Translations under genes and position numbers: made by a program
Notes under the pieces: generated by a model
What the model was told of the DNA's origin: nothing
What the model saw: only the letters and a program-made list of their open reading frames with translations
The model's database searches: none
Source of the DNA: Variovorax paradoxus
GTDB taxonomy: Bacteria; Pseudomonadota; Gammaproteobacteria; Burkholderiales; Burkholderiaceae_C
Assembly (NCBI RefSeq): GCF_000834655.1
Contig: NZ_JXQQ01000001.1
Location: 1-60,296 of the forward strand
Reading direction: 5' to 3'
DNA length: 60,296 nucleotides
Shown: positions 21,313-31,099 of the stretch, piece by piece
Layout of the letters: the number at the start of each line of letters is the position of its first letter
Position numbering within the stretch: the stretch's first letter is position 1

Positions 21313-23717
21313 GCCTCGGTCTCCGCAGGGTTGCCGCGCCGCTCGGCACGATGCGTTGCCAGATTCTTGCGAACACCGGCGCCCGGCTCGTGCTGCTGCA
21401 TGGCCCAGAGCCTGGCGAATTCGCCCTGTTGTGCGATGAGTTCCTGCAGTCCGCCCTGCTCCACCACCTTGCCGCTGTCGAGCACGACGATGCGGCAGCA
21501 ATGACGCAGCGTGGAGAGACGGTGGGCAATCATGATGACCGTGCGGCCGCGGCAGATCTGCGCCATGTTGGCCTGGATGGCTTGTTCGCTCTCGACGTCC
21601 AGCGCGCTGGTGGCTTCGTCCAGGATCAGGATGCGTGGGTCGCCCGTCAGTGCGCGGGCGATCGCGATCCGCTGGCGCTGCCCGCCGGACAGAAGGGCAC
21701 CGCGCTCGCCCACTGGCGTCTGGTAACCCTGCGGCAAGGCGGTGATGAACTCGTGCGCCCCCGCCTGCTGCGCCGCAAAGACGATGCGGTCGAAAGACAT
21801 CCCCGGATGGGCGACGGCGATGTTTTCCGCGATTGTCCCGCTGAAGAGGAAACTGTCCTGCAACACGACGCCAATCTGCCGACGCAACTGCTGCGGATCG
21901 GCATGCGCGATGTCGTGGCCGTCGACCAGCACGCGTCCAGCCTCCATGCCGTAGAGCCGCTGGATGAGCTTTGTGAGCGTCGACTTGCCGCACCCGGAGC
22001 GCCCCACGATGCCCACCACTTCGCCGGGCTCCAGGAGAAGGCTCACGTCGTTCAGCACGAGCGGCGTTTCTGCCTGGTAGCGGAAATGAATCGACTGCAA
22101 CTCGACGCGCCCTTTCAGCGGCGGCATGGCCTGGACCCCCGTGTTGGTGGGCTCCGGCTGCGCATTCATGAGGTCGCCCATGCGGTCGACCGACAGCTTG
22201 ACCTGCTGGAAGTTCTGCCAGAGACCGACCAGGCGGGACACGGGTTGCAGCACCTGCCCGGCCAGCATCTGGAACGCGATGAGCCCACCGACGGTGAGGT
22301 CGTTGTTCATCACCAGCGTGGTGCCGACCCAGAGCACCGCCAGGGTCAGCATCCGCTGGACCGCCTGCGAAATGCTTTGCGCCGCGTTGCCCAGCTTGCT
22401 GACATCGAACCCAGCCGCCACTTGCCGGGCGGCGAGCAGGTCCCACTTGCGCTGCCACATGGGCGCCAGCGCCAGGCTCTTGAGCGTATGGATCCCCTGG
22501 ATGCTCTCGACCATGAAGCTGCCGGCCTCCGCGCTGCGGTCGAACTTCGTCTGCAGCGCCCTCGCGAAAATGGGTTGCGCCACGAGCGTGACAAGAGCAA
22601 GGATCGGCAAGCCGATGAGCGTGACGATGGTCAGCTTGATGCTGTAGAGCAGCATCACCGCGATGAAGATGCCTATGAAGAGCCCGTCGACCAACGTCGT
22701 CAGCGCGCCGCCTGTGAAGAAGCTGCGGATGTTCTCGAGCTCGCGCGTGCGGGCCAGCGTGTCGCCAGCCTGGCGCTGCTCGAAGTAGCGGATGGGCAGG
22801 CTGAGCACGTGGCGAAAGAGGTCGCTCGACAAGCCCGCATCGAGGCGGGCCGACGTATGGGCAAGCATGTACCCGCGCAGCGTGTTGGTGACGGCCTCGA
22901 AGACGATCAGGCCCGCCATGCCGATACCCAGAACATGCAAGGTCGACAAGCTCTTGTGCATCAGCACCTTGTCGATGATGACCTGACTGAACAGAGGCGT
23001 CGTCAACGCCACCAGTTGAAGCAGGAATGCGCCGAGCAGCACCTGTCCCAATGGCTTGCGATAGCGCCAGAGCACCGGCACGAACCACCCGAGACCGAAA
23101 CGCCGGGAGGGCGCACCGCTGGCGGCACCGAGTTGCAGGGGCTGGCGGAAACGGATGACGGGGAGGACACCGTTTTCCCCATGGCTTCCAACCAGGTCAG
23201 CCATCGAGACCCACGTGAACTTCGAGGTTCGGGGCACCCAGAGCAGCAGCTCTTCCGAAGGCAGCTTTGGATCAGCCGCGCCCGATTCGCTCGCGACGCC
23301 CGGGCGCGGCCCTGCAGGTGCACCGCGTGTCTCGCGTCGTGCAACCACGGTGACGACATTGCCATCGGCACTGGTGATCACGCAGGGAATGGGGAGTGAC
23401 CGAGCCCCGCCGCGCTGCTGGAGGAGCGGCCATTTGCGTGAGGGGCGGTCCCGGACTTGCAGAGGCTTCGACACGAGCCCCAAATGCCGCGCTGCATGCT
23501 GCAGCTCCTGAACGCCGATGGGGGTTTCAGGCCGCCAGCCCATCGCCTGGCCCAACGCCTGGACGCTCATCTCCAGGGAGAAGAATGCAACGATCGGCTG
23601 CAAGGCTGAGAGGCCCTGGAGTGCTGGGAAAGAAGCCCCCCCGGGCTGAGCCGACGTGCCAGCGCCGCCAGGACTATTCAAGGCCTGCTGCGACTGGCTT
23701 GCGCCCCCCTCTTCCAT
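21309..23717 (-). CDS. Type I secretion ABC exporter with C39-like domain
   Basis: An 802-residue HlyB-type transporter. The N-terminal 150-200 residues resemble a C39 peptidase domain but lack a Cys at the catalytic place, so it is a substrate-binding C39-like domain. A six-helix exporter core follows (from about residue 245). The ATPase domain has Walker A GRSGCGKST, signature LSGGQRQRIAIARAL and Walker B ILILDEATSALD, then a switch His in IAHRLST. ATG 23717 is preferred to an upstream TTG at 23732. It is coupled to HlyD downstream, and the DUF4214/RTX gene upstream is its likely substrate. Confidence 0.93.
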   Translation of the reverse strand: MEEGGASQSQQALNSPGGAGTSAQPGGASFPALQGLSALQPIVAFFSLEMSVQALGQAMGWRPETPIGVQELQHAARHLGLVSKPLQVRDRPSRKWPLLQQRGGARSLPIPCVITSADGNVVTVVARRETRGAPAGPRPGVASESGAADPKLPSEELLLWVPRTSKFTWVSMADLVGSHGENGVLPVIRFRQPLQLGAASGAPSRRFGLGWFVPVLWRYRKPLGQVLLGAFLLQLVALTTPLFSQVIIDKVLMHKSLSTLHVLGIGMAGLIVFEAVTNTLRGYMLAHTSARLDAGLSSDLFRHVLSLPIRYFEQRQAGDTLARTRELENIRSFFTGGALTTLVDGLFIGIFIAVMLLYSIKLTIVTLIGLPILALVTLVAQPIFARALQTKFDRSAEAGSFMVESIQGIHTLKSLALAPMWQRKWDLLAARQVAAGFDVSKLGNAAQSISQAVQRMLTLAVLWVGTTLVMNNDLTVGGLIAFQMLAGQVLQPVSRLVGLWQNFQQVKLSVDRMGDLMNAQPEPTNTGVQAMPPLKGRVELQSIHFRYQAETPLVLNDVSLLLEPGEVVGIVGRSGCGKSTLTKLIQRLYGMEAGRVLVDGHDIAHADPQQLRRQIGVVLQDSFLFSGTIAENIAVAHPGMSFDRIVFAAQQAGAHEFITALPQGYQTPVGERGALLSGGQRQRIAIARALTGDPRILILDEATSALDVESEQAIQANMAQICRGRTVIMIAHRLSTLRHCCRIVVLDSGKVVEQGGLQELIAQQGEFARLWAMQQHEPGAGVRKNLATHRAERRGNPAETEA

Positions 23718-23765
23718 GGCCTTCTGGTCCAAAGCAGTCCAAGCTCTTTTCTCAATCGGGGCGCC

Positions 23766-23802
23766 GCGTCGCCCTGCAGCGCAGGCAGTGCAATGGCGAC
23801 GC
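23766..23802 (-). other. Stem-loop between the RTX gene and its exporter
   Basis: GCGTCGCC and GGCGACGC (8 bp) enclose 21 nt that contain an inner CTGC/GCAG stem. There is no U-run, so it is more likely an RNA-processing or stability element than a strong terminator. It could keep substrate mRNA more abundant than transporter mRNA. Confidence 0.4.
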
Positions 23803-23812
23803 GTTAGCTACG

Positions 23813-25327
23813 TCACGCAGTCAGTTGAATGTTGGCCTGCGACAGCTGGGCGAGCGTTGCGTGGTGGAACGTGATGCTTTGGTTGCCATCGGTGAAGACC
23901 ACATTCTGGCCGTTCTGCGTCATGTGGCTCAGGACGTCGGCAGCACTGTTGTAGCCAAAGCCGCCAGTGAATCTCAACGTGTCGACGTTCTCAAGCCCGT
24001 AAACCTGGTCGTTGCCCGGGTTCGCAAAATCGAAGATGAAAGTGTCTGCCCCGCGGCCACCCAGAAGCGTGTTGCTCCCCGAGCCGCCGCGCAGATCGTC
24101 GCTCCAGCTCCCAAAGGTCGATGCCATGTAGGTGGCCTGCCCTGGGGCAGTGGTTGAACGAAATTCCGGGGAGTCGGAGAAACCCACCACCACACTTGCA
24201 CGACTCGTTCCATTGTTCAGCGCATTGACCCAAGCAGCCAACCCACCTGCATCCGCATCACGACCCAGCACGTTGCGGTAGAGCAGCGACACGAATTGGC
24301 TGTTGTTCAGCGTGCCATAGGTGCTCTGGAACTCTGCGGATCCAACGAAACCCTGTGCGACTGCCTGGATAGTCTGGCTGGCGTTGTCCAGGGTGTTAGT
24401 CCAACTGACCAGGCCGCCGCCATCGGGCTCGCGGCCCAGGGTGGCCTTATAGAGGCGATAAACCGCTCCCTGGTGCTCCGCACTGAACTTTGAAGTCATG
24501 AAGGCGTCGACGTCAGTCGACGTCGTGCTCCTGAATTCGCTGGAGTCAGAAAAGCCGACGACCACATCCGCACGGGAAGTGCCGGCATTCAATGCCTGGA
24601 CCCAGGATGCGAGCCCTCCGGCATCCGGCGCACGACCCAGCACATTCTGGTAGAGCAACGTCACGAACTGGGAGTTGTTCAGAGCACCGTACACAGATTG
24701 GAATTCCGCGGAGCCCACGAATCCCGCAGCGACGGTCTTCAGGGCCGTACCCGTCTTGAGGGCCCCCGCCCAGCTTTCGATGCCACCGACGTCGGGCTCT
24801 CGGCCAAGGGTCGCCTGATAAAGGCGGTAGACCGCGCCATAAGCAGTATTCGCAGTGCCGAAGATCCCATCTCCGCCGTCAATGACGTCGTTGCCCGCAC
24901 CGCCGACCAGCGCGTCGTTGCCCCAGCCGCCAGTGATCTTGTCGTCGCCGTTCCCACCATTGAGGTAGACAGAACTCGTGGCACCCAACGCAGTCAGCGT
25001 GTCGTTGAAGTCCGAACCGACGACTGCGTAGATTTGAGACAACGTGTCGCGATTACCCCAGCCATCCGTCGCAGTGCCGGACCGGAGATCAACGCTGACG
25101 CCAGCGGGGCCGTCGTTGTAGTGAACGATGACTGCACCGGTGTTATTGCCAGTGATGATGTCGTTACCCTGGCCACCCCAGATGTCGTCGTCCCCTGCAT
25201 CGCTGTAGATGACATCGTTGCCGGCGCCGCCGTCGATGAGATCGTTCCCGGCGCCGCCGTGAATGACGTCCGAACCGGGGGTTCCAACCAAAGTATCGTT
25301 TCCGGGAGTGCCGTCGATGATCGCCAC
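23813..25327 (-). CDS. RTX/DUF4214 repeat protein, probable type I secretion substrate
   Basis: A 504-residue extracellular-type protein without a Sec signal. The N-terminal 75 residues hold calcium-binding nonapeptides (GGAGNDLIDGGAGNDVI; GGQGNDIITG), and further copies lie near 150-175. The middle has four DUF4214 modules in two alternating flavours: GAVYRLY-[QK]-ATLGREPD and LLY-[QR]-NVLGR. Each pair ends with GFVGSAEFQS or VVVGFSDS-[SP]-EFRS. A last RTX block (GGSGSNTLLGGRGADTF) precedes the C-terminal secretion tail. The GTG at 25327 was chosen because GAAGGAAAC lies 7 nt ahead and because RTX repeats begin at once. Such proteins form surface layers or adhesins. It is the first gene of the operon. 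Confidence 0.87.
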   Translation of the reverse strand: MAIIDGTPGNDTLVGTPGSDVIHGGAGNDLIDGGAGNDVIYSDAGDDDIWGGQGNDIITGNNTGAVIVHYNDGPAGVSVDLRSGTATDGWGNRDTLSQIYAVVGSDFNDTLTALGATSSVYLNGGNGDDKITGGWGNDALVGGAGNDVIDGGDGIFGTANTAYGAVYRLYQATLGREPDVGGIESWAGALKTGTALKTVAAGFVGSAEFQSVYGALNNSQFVTLLYQNVLGRAPDAGGLASWVQALNAGTSRADVVVGFSDSSEFRSTTSTDVDAFMTSKFSAEHQGAVYRLYKATLGREPDGGGLVSWTNTLDNASQTIQAVAQGFVGSAEFQSTYGTLNNSQFVSLLYRNVLGRDADAGGLAAWVNALNNGTSRASVVVGFSDSPEFRSTTAPGQATYMASTFGSWSDDLRGGSGSNTLLGGRGADTFIFDFANPGNDQVYGLENVDTLRFTGGFGYNSAADVLSHMTQNGQNVVFTDGNQSITFHHATLAQLSQANIQLTA

Positions 25328-25636
25328 AGTACGTTTCCTTCGTGTTTTAAGTAAGACTTCTCCACATCTGCATCGCCCCTCACGCCGATACAGCCCATCC
25401 AAGTCGAGTTCTGCGACCTGACCACTTCATATCGTATCCGCATGTATCCCTTGTTTCCTCCGTGAAGACGCTCACGGTCTCGTGCTTTTTCCACGCTGGA
25501 CTGGGTTTTCGCGAGGCACTTCGGTTTTCTAGTACTTAAATACTAAGTAAATCTGCTAGGCCGCATTTTCCTGACCGCGCCAGGACAGTAGACGCCCAGG
25601 CCACGGCTTTTTCGCGTTCGCGCAAAATCCCGCCCC
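25328..25636. other. Intergenic control region of RTX operon and aldehyde dehydrogenase
   Basis: About 309 bp without a gene, AT-rich near 25500-25560. It must hold the divergent promoters of the RTX secretion operon (minus) and the aldehyde dehydrogenase gene (plus). The only structure seen is the nested AGTA/TACT palindrome listed separately. Confidence 0.6.
25530..25549. promoter_or_regulatory. Nested AGTA/TACT palindromes, likely regulator-binding site
   Basis: TAGTA-CTTAAA-TACTA (25530-25545) is a perfect inverted repeat, and TACT-A-AGTA (25541-25549) forms a second palindrome sharing its right arm. The AT-rich block stands out in a GC-rich region. It lies about 205 bp upstream of the RTX start and 88 bp upstream of the dehydrogenase start, suiting an activator of surface-protein secretion. 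The regulator is unknown. Confidence 0.5.
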
Positions 25637-27070
25637 ATGCAGCTCAACTACATCGCCAACGCCGACGTCCCCTCCGCCTCCGGCCGCACCCTACCGGTCA
25701 TCGACCCGTCCGACGGCCAGCCTTTCGACGACATCCAGCGCAGCAACGCCGCCGACATCGATTCCGCCGTGCGCGCCGCGCGCGACTGCTTCGAGGGCGT
25801 GTGGCACAAGGTCAGCGCGGCCGACCGCAGCCGGCTGCTCTACAAGCTCTCCCAGAAGATCGCCGAGCACGTCGACGAGCTCGCGCTGATCGAGCAGCGC
25901 GACTGCGGCAAGCCCGTCAAGCAGGCGCGCGCCGACGCGGTGGCGCTGGTGCGCTATTTCGAGTTCTACGCCGGCGCCTGCGACAAGCTGCACGGCGAGA
26001 CCATTCCCTACCAGGACGGCTACAGCGTCTTCACGTGGCGCGAGCCGCACGGCGTCACCGGCCACATCATTCCGTGGAACTACCCGATGCAGATCTTCGG
26101 GCGCAGCGTGGGCGGTGCACTTGCCGCAGGCAACGTCTGCGTGGTGAAGCCGGCCGAGGACGCATGCCTCTCGCTGATCCGCGTGGCGCAGTTGGCGGCC
26201 GAAGTCGGCTTTCCGGCGGGAGCGCTCAACATCGTGACCGGCTACGGCCACGAAGTGGGCGACGCGCTCGCGCGGCACGAAGGCATCGACCACATCAGCT
26301 TCACCGGCAGCCCCAAGATCGGCACGCTGATCCAGCAGGTGGCGGCCGAGCGGCATTGCCCGGTCACGCTGGAGCTGGGCGGCAAGAGCCCGCAGATCAT
26401 CTTTGCGGACGCCGACCTTGACGCGGCGATTCCCGTGGTCATCAACGCCATCGTGCAGAACGCCGGCCAGACCTGTTCGGCCGGCTCGCGCGTGCTGATC
26501 CAGCGCGCCATCTACGAGCCTTTGCTCGAGCGCCTGGGCCACGCCTTCGAAGCGCTGCGCGTCGGCCCGGCGGCGATGGACCTCGACGTCGGCCCGCTGA
26601 TTCGCCAGACGCAGCAGCAGCGCGTGTGGGACTTCCTGAGCGACGCGCAACATGCTGGCATCCCGATGGTGGCGCAGGGCATCGTCGTCGAGGAAGCGCC
26701 CGAAACCGGCTTCTACCAGGCGCCCACGCTGCTGCGCGACGTGCCGGTCGGCCATCGCCTCGCACAGGAAGAAGTCTTCGGCCCGGTGCTCGCCGCGATG
26801 CAGTTCGCCGACGAAGACGAAGCGGTGGCGCTCGCCAACGCCACCCAGTTCGGCCTCGTTGCCGGCGTGTGGACGGCCGACGGTTCGCGCCAGTTCCGCA
26901 TGGCCCGGCGCGTGCGCAGCGGGCAGGTGTTCATCAACAACTACGGCGCGGGCGGCGGCGTCGAGTTGCCCTTTGGCGGCGTGAAGTCTTCGGGCTACGG
27001 CCGTGAAAAGGGCTTCGAGGCGTTGTATGGGTTCACCACGCTGAAGACCGTAGCCGTCAAGCACGGTTGA
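25637..27070 (+). CDS. NAD(P)-dependent aldehyde dehydrogenase
   Basis: A 477-residue member of the aldehyde dehydrogenase superfamily, oxidising an aldehyde to the acid. The catalytic Glu lies in VTLELGGKSPQIIF and the nucleophilic Cys in QNAGQTCSAGSRVL. The fold markers PWNYPMQIF, KPAEDACLS, SFTGSPKIG and PFGGVKSSGYGREKG are in order. Length and motifs agree with the betaine-aldehyde/gamma-aminobutyraldehyde-type dehydrogenases, but the substrate cannot be fixed. It stands alone, convergent with the ZIP gene. Confidence 0.93.
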   Translation: MQLNYIANADVPSASGRTLPVIDPSDGQPFDDIQRSNAADIDSAVRAARDCFEGVWHKVSAADRSRLLYKLSQKIAEHVDELALIEQRDCGKPVKQARADAVALVRYFEFYAGACDKLHGETIPYQDGYSVFTWREPHGVTGHIIPWNYPMQIFGRSVGGALAAGNVCVVKPAEDACLSLIRVAQLAAEVGFPAGALNIVTGYGHEVGDALARHEGIDHISFTGSPKIGTLIQQVAAERHCPVTLELGGKSPQIIFADADLDAAIPVVINAIVQNAGQTCSAGSRVLIQRAIYEPLLERLGHAFEALRVGPAAMDLDVGPLIRQTQQQRVWDFLSDAQHAGIPMVAQGIVVEEAPETGFYQAPTLLRDVPVGHRLAQEEVFGPVLAAMQFADEDEAVALANATQFGLVAGVWTADGSRQFRMARRVRSGQVFINNYGAGGGVELPFGGVKSSGYGREKGFEALYGFTTLKTVAVKHG

Positions 27071-27187
27071 GGGGCGCGAGTCCTTACTGGAGGTAGCGCG
27101 GAACCGGCTTTGACGGCCCGCAGGTGTCGCCCCCGGCGAAGGGGTTAGAGAAGCAACACGACGTGCGCGAAGCTCAGGGGAGCCCCA

Positions 27188-28117
27188 CTACCCCAGCGCG
27201 GTGTCCAGCAGCATCATCAGCACGAAGCCGAGCATCAGCCCGCTGGTCGCAAAGGCTTCGTGCCCCTTGCGGTGCGACTCGGGAATGATCTCGTGGCTGA
27301 TGACGAACAGCATCGCGCCCGCCGCAAAGCCCAGCCCCCACGGGAGCAACAGCGCCGAGTGGCCGACGACCGCAGCGCCCAGCACCGCGCCCAGCGGCTC
27401 GACCAACCCAGACGCCATGCCGATCGCCACCGCGAACCAGCGCTTGTAGCCCGCCGCCAGCAACGCCACCGCAACTACCAAGCCCTCTGGCACGTCCTGG
27501 ATCGCAATGCCGGTGGCCAGCGCGTCCGCGCGCAGGCCGTTGTTGCCCGCGTAGCCCACGCCGATCGCCAGGCCTTCGGGCACGTTGTGCAGCGCGATCG
27601 CGAACACGAAGAGCCATGTGCGCCGCAGCTGTTTCGCCGACTGCCCTTCCCGCCCCTTGATGAAATGCTCGTGCGGCAGCACGCGGTCCATCACCATGAG
27701 CACGAGGCCGCCCAGCAGGATGGCCGTGCCGATCACGCCGCCCGCGGCCCAACTGCCGCCGCCGAACACGCCGATGCTCTTCGCAGCGTCGAGGCCCGGA
27801 ATGATCAGCGAGAAGGCGCAGGCCGCCAGCATCACGCCCGCGCCGAAACCGAACAGCGTGTCCTGCAGCCGCTCTGGCAGCTTTTGCGAAAACACGACCG
27901 GCAGCGTGCCCAGCGCGGTCGCCAGCGCGGCCACCGAGCCGCCGAGCAAGGCGTTCCACACCACCGGGTCGGACCGAACGAACTGCCAGAACTGCGACAC
28001 CAGCGCCAGCGCGCCGGCAGCAACGATGGCCAGCCCGATCCATTCACGAACGGAGGGCGTCGGCCGCGGGCGTACCGTGGCTACCGTGCCCAGGGGGTGT
28101 TGCGGCTCGTCGTTCAT
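27188..28117 (-). CDS. ZIP family divalent metal transporter
   Basis: A 309-residue inner-membrane importer with about eight helices. The metal-pathway helices carry ALHNVPEGLAIGVGY and IAIQDVPEGLVVAVALL, the H-N-x-P-E-G signature and its partner, plus ISHEIIPESHRKGHE. Families of this kind take up Zn2+, Fe2+ or Mn2+. It starts 11 nt after the Mn/Fe superoxide dismutase gene on the same strand, downstream of a probable Fur site. I infer Mn2+ (or Fe2+) supply for the dismutase during iron limitation. The ATG 28117 gives the usual soluble N-terminus before helix 1. Confidence 0.9.
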   Translation of the reverse strand: MNDEPQHPLGTVATVRPRPTPSVREWIGLAIVAAGALALVSQFWQFVRSDPVVWNALLGGSVAALATALGTLPVVFSQKLPERLQDTLFGFGAGVMLAACAFSLIIPGLDAAKSIGVFGGGSWAAGGVIGTAILLGGLVLMVMDRVLPHEHFIKGREGQSAKQLRRTWLFVFAIALHNVPEGLAIGVGYAGNNGLRADALATGIAIQDVPEGLVVAVALLAAGYKRWFAVAIGMASGLVEPLGAVLGAAVVGHSALLLPWGLGFAAGAMLFVISHEIIPESHRKGHEAFATSGLMLGFVLMMLLDTALG

Positions 28118-28128
28118 GGGTGATGTCC

Positions 28129-28767
<639 letters not shown>

Positions 28768-28831
28768 GTTCGAAAGCTCCTTGGTTGAAGAGCCCTTTGC
28801 GTGGTCGACGTGCTGCGTAATCAGGCGTCCA

Positions 28832-28850
28832 AATAATAGTAATTCTCATT
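28832..28850 (-). promoter_or_regulatory. Fur box upstream of sodA
   Basis: Read on the minus strand, the 19 bp are AATGAGAATTACTATTATT, a close match to the Fur consensus of three A/T-rich hexamers (xATwAT). It lies in an otherwise GC-rich intergenic region, 65 bp before the sodA start. Fur with Fe2+ would repress sodA and the ZIP gene. Confidence 0.72.
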
Positions 28851-28960
28851 GTCCACGTCAAGACATCTTCCAATCGGATGGCGCAAACACGCCAGATTCG
28901 GTCACATGACGAAACGAGCCCTATACACTGCCCCGGCGTCCACCGAAAGGCTTTGCACCG

Positions 28961-29662
28961 ATGAAATTGCACCGCATCCTGCCCCTCGTGCCGACCTTCC
29001 TGCTGGCGTTCGGCGCAGCCCTCGCCGGCGCGCAGACCGCGACCCCGCCGGCGGGGGACTACATCTACGAGGGCGGCGCCGGCTCGCTGCGCATCAAGCC
29101 CAACGGGCATTTCGACATCTCGACCATCGGCGCCAACGCCCACCTCTGCTCGCTCGACGGCACCATCGTCCGCGGCAAATCCAAGATCGACGACACCGGG
29201 TGCGTGGTGAATTTCACCCTCAAGGGCAGCTCGGTCGAGGTCAGCTCCAACGGCTCGGACGACTGCCGCCAGAGCTGCGGGGCGCGCGCCTCGTTCGAGG
29301 GCACCTACCTCAAGCCCAGCCCCGCCTGCACCGACAAGGCCGTGGCCGCCTCGCGCAAGACCTTCAAGCGCCAGTACGACGCGAAAGATTTCGCTGCCGC
29401 CCAGGCCACGCTCGCCCCCGTGCTCGGCGAGTGCAGCAAGACGCTCGACTGGATCACCACCGGCCGCGTGCGCAACGACCTGGCGATCACGCAGTTCAGG
29501 CTCGGCGACCGCGCCGGGTGCCTGAAGACCCTGGAGCCGCTGGCCGAAGACGCCGCCCGCACCGACCAGGGCGTGAAGGACGCCTACCCGCCCGCCGACG
29601 GCGAGGACATCCTGCCCGTGGTCCGCGCGAGCCGCACGAACCTGAAGCTCTGCAGGGGCTAG
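28961..29662 (+). CDS. Exported hypothetical protein
   Basis: A 233-residue protein with a signal peptide (LLAFGAALAGAQT, cut near 24). The first half is beta-rich (GDYIYEGGAGSLRIKPNGHF, then CSLDGTIVRGKSKID) with about six cysteines, suggesting disulfides in the periplasm. The second half (from about 130) is helical with a repeat-like texture (SRKTFKRQYDAKDFAAAQAT; ITQFRLGDRAGCLKTLEPLA) reminiscent of TPR pairs. No family is recognised. The 79 nt ahead of the next gene carries no clear terminator, so it may be co-transcribed with the hydrolase. Confidence 0.75.
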   Translation: MKLHRILPLVPTFLLAFGAALAGAQTATPPAGDYIYEGGAGSLRIKPNGHFDISTIGANAHLCSLDGTIVRGKSKIDDTGCVVNFTLKGSSVEVSSNGSDDCRQSCGARASFEGTYLKPSPACTDKAVAASRKTFKRQYDAKDFAAAQATLAPVLGECSKTLDWITTGRVRNDLAITQFRLGDRAGCLKTLEPLAEDAARTDQGVKDAYPPADGEDILPVVRASRTNLKLCRG

Positions 29663-29744
29663 CCTCGCCCCGCCAATCGACTTCCCCAGACGGCGCCAAG
29701 ACCGTCATGCCGACTTTCATCAACGACAGGACGGAGACAAGACC

Positions 29745-31028
29745 ATGAAATTCTTCCAGCGCACCCTGCGCACGGCCGTGCTCGGCCTGAGCCTGGCCGC
29801 ACCGCTGCTCGCCGCGGCGCAATCGCTGCCGACCGCCACGCCGGAACGGGTCGGGCTTTCGAGCGAGCGGCTGCAGATGCTCACCGACGTGCTCAAGGCC
29901 GACGTGGCCAGCGGCAAGATCCCGGGCGCCGTGCTTTTGGTGGCCCGGCAAGGCAAGGTGGCGTGGTTCGAGCCGGTCGGCAAGCTCGACCCCGCGGCAG
30001 GCACGCCGATGCAGCGCGACGGCATCTTCCGCATCTATTCGATGAGCAAGCCCATCACCACGGTGGCCGCGATGATGCTGGTGGAAGACGGCCGCCTGAA
30101 GCTGGACGACCCGATTTCGACCTATCTGCCCGAATACGCCAGCATGACCGTCGGCGTCGAAAAGCCAGGCGCCGATGGCAAGCCGGTGCTCGAAACGGTG
30201 CCCGCGCGCAAGCCGATCACCGTGCAGGACCTGATGCGGCACACCTCGGGCCTCACCTACGGATTCTTCGGACCGGGGCTGGTCAAGCAGGCCTACAACG
30301 CAGCCGGCCTGGGCGCCAACGACCCGACCAACGCCGAGTTCTCGCAGCGCCTGGCCAAGCTGCCGCTGGCCTACCAGCCCGGCACCACCTGGGACTACAG
30401 CCAGTCGACCGACATCCTGGGCCGCGTGATCGAGGTCGTGTCCGGCCAGTCGCTCTACCAGTTCGAGAAGGCGCGCCTCTTCGATCCGCTGGGCATGAAG
30501 GACACCACCTATTACGTGCCCGAGCCGGACCGCCAATCGCGCATCGCCGAGCCGCTTCCCACCGACCGCAGCTTCGGCGTGGGCGCCGACCTGAACGACC
30601 CGCGCGTCGTGCGCAAGCTCGAATCTGGCGGCGGCGGGCTGGTGTCCACGGCCGGCGACTACGCGCGCTTCCTGCAGATGCTGCTGAACGGCGGCTCGCT
30701 CGACGGCAAGCGTTATCTGGGCCCGCGCACCCTCGCGCTGATGACCGCCGACCATTCCAACGCGGGCGCCGGCATCGTGCCCGGCCCGCTCTACCTGCCG
30801 GGCCCGGGCTACGGCTTCGGGCTGGGATTTGCGGTGCGCCGCAACGACGGCGAGGCGCCCTACCCCTCGGCCGGCGGCGAATACAACTGGGGCGGCGCGG
30901 GCGGCACCTACATGTGGGTGGACCCGAAGAACGAGATGTTCGTCGTGCTGATGCTGCAGTCGCCGAAATACCGGACACATTACAGATCCTTGACCCGGGA
31001 CATGATTTATGCGGCCGTGATCAAGTAG
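29745..31028 (+). CDS. Exported serine hydrolase, beta-lactamase class C/esterase family
   Basis: A 427-residue penicillin-binding-protein-fold hydrolase with a signal peptide ([15 protein letters not shown]). The S-x-x-K nucleophile motif is [14 protein letters not shown] (about residue 99). The Tyr motif is [15 protein letters not shown] (Y-S-x form), and a late [11 protein letters not shown] supplies the third motif region. The Y-S-x form points more to EstB-like esterases or peptidases than to true AmpC beta-lactamases, so antibiotic resistance should not be assumed. It is followed by moaA at 71 nt. Confidence 0.88.
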   Translation: MKFFQRTLRTAVLGLSLAAPLLAAAQSLPTATPERVGLSSERLQMLTDVLKADVASGKIPGAVLLVARQGKVAWFEPVGKLDPAAGTPMQRDGIFRIYSMSKPITTVAAMMLVEDGRLKLDDPISTYLPEYASMTVGVEKPGADGKPVLETVPARKPITVQDLMRHTSGLTYGFFGPGLVKQAYNAAGLGANDPTNAEFSQRLAKLPLAYQPGTTWDYSQSTDILGRVIEVVSGQSLYQFEKARLFDPLGMKDTTYYVPEPDRQSRIAEPLPTDRSFGVGADLNDPRVVRKLESGGGGLVSTAGDYARFLQMLLNGGSLDGKRYLGPRTLALMTADHSNAGAGIVPGPLYLPGPGYGFGLGFAVRRNDGEAPYPSAGGEYNWGGAGGTYMWVDPKNEMFVVLMLQSPKYRTHYRSLTRDMIYAAVIK

Positions 31029-31099
31029 CCTGCCGTATAGCCCGCGCCCGACAGGTCCTTGAGGCCTGGCGCAAAATCGGCCCCCCGCCCCTCGAAGCC

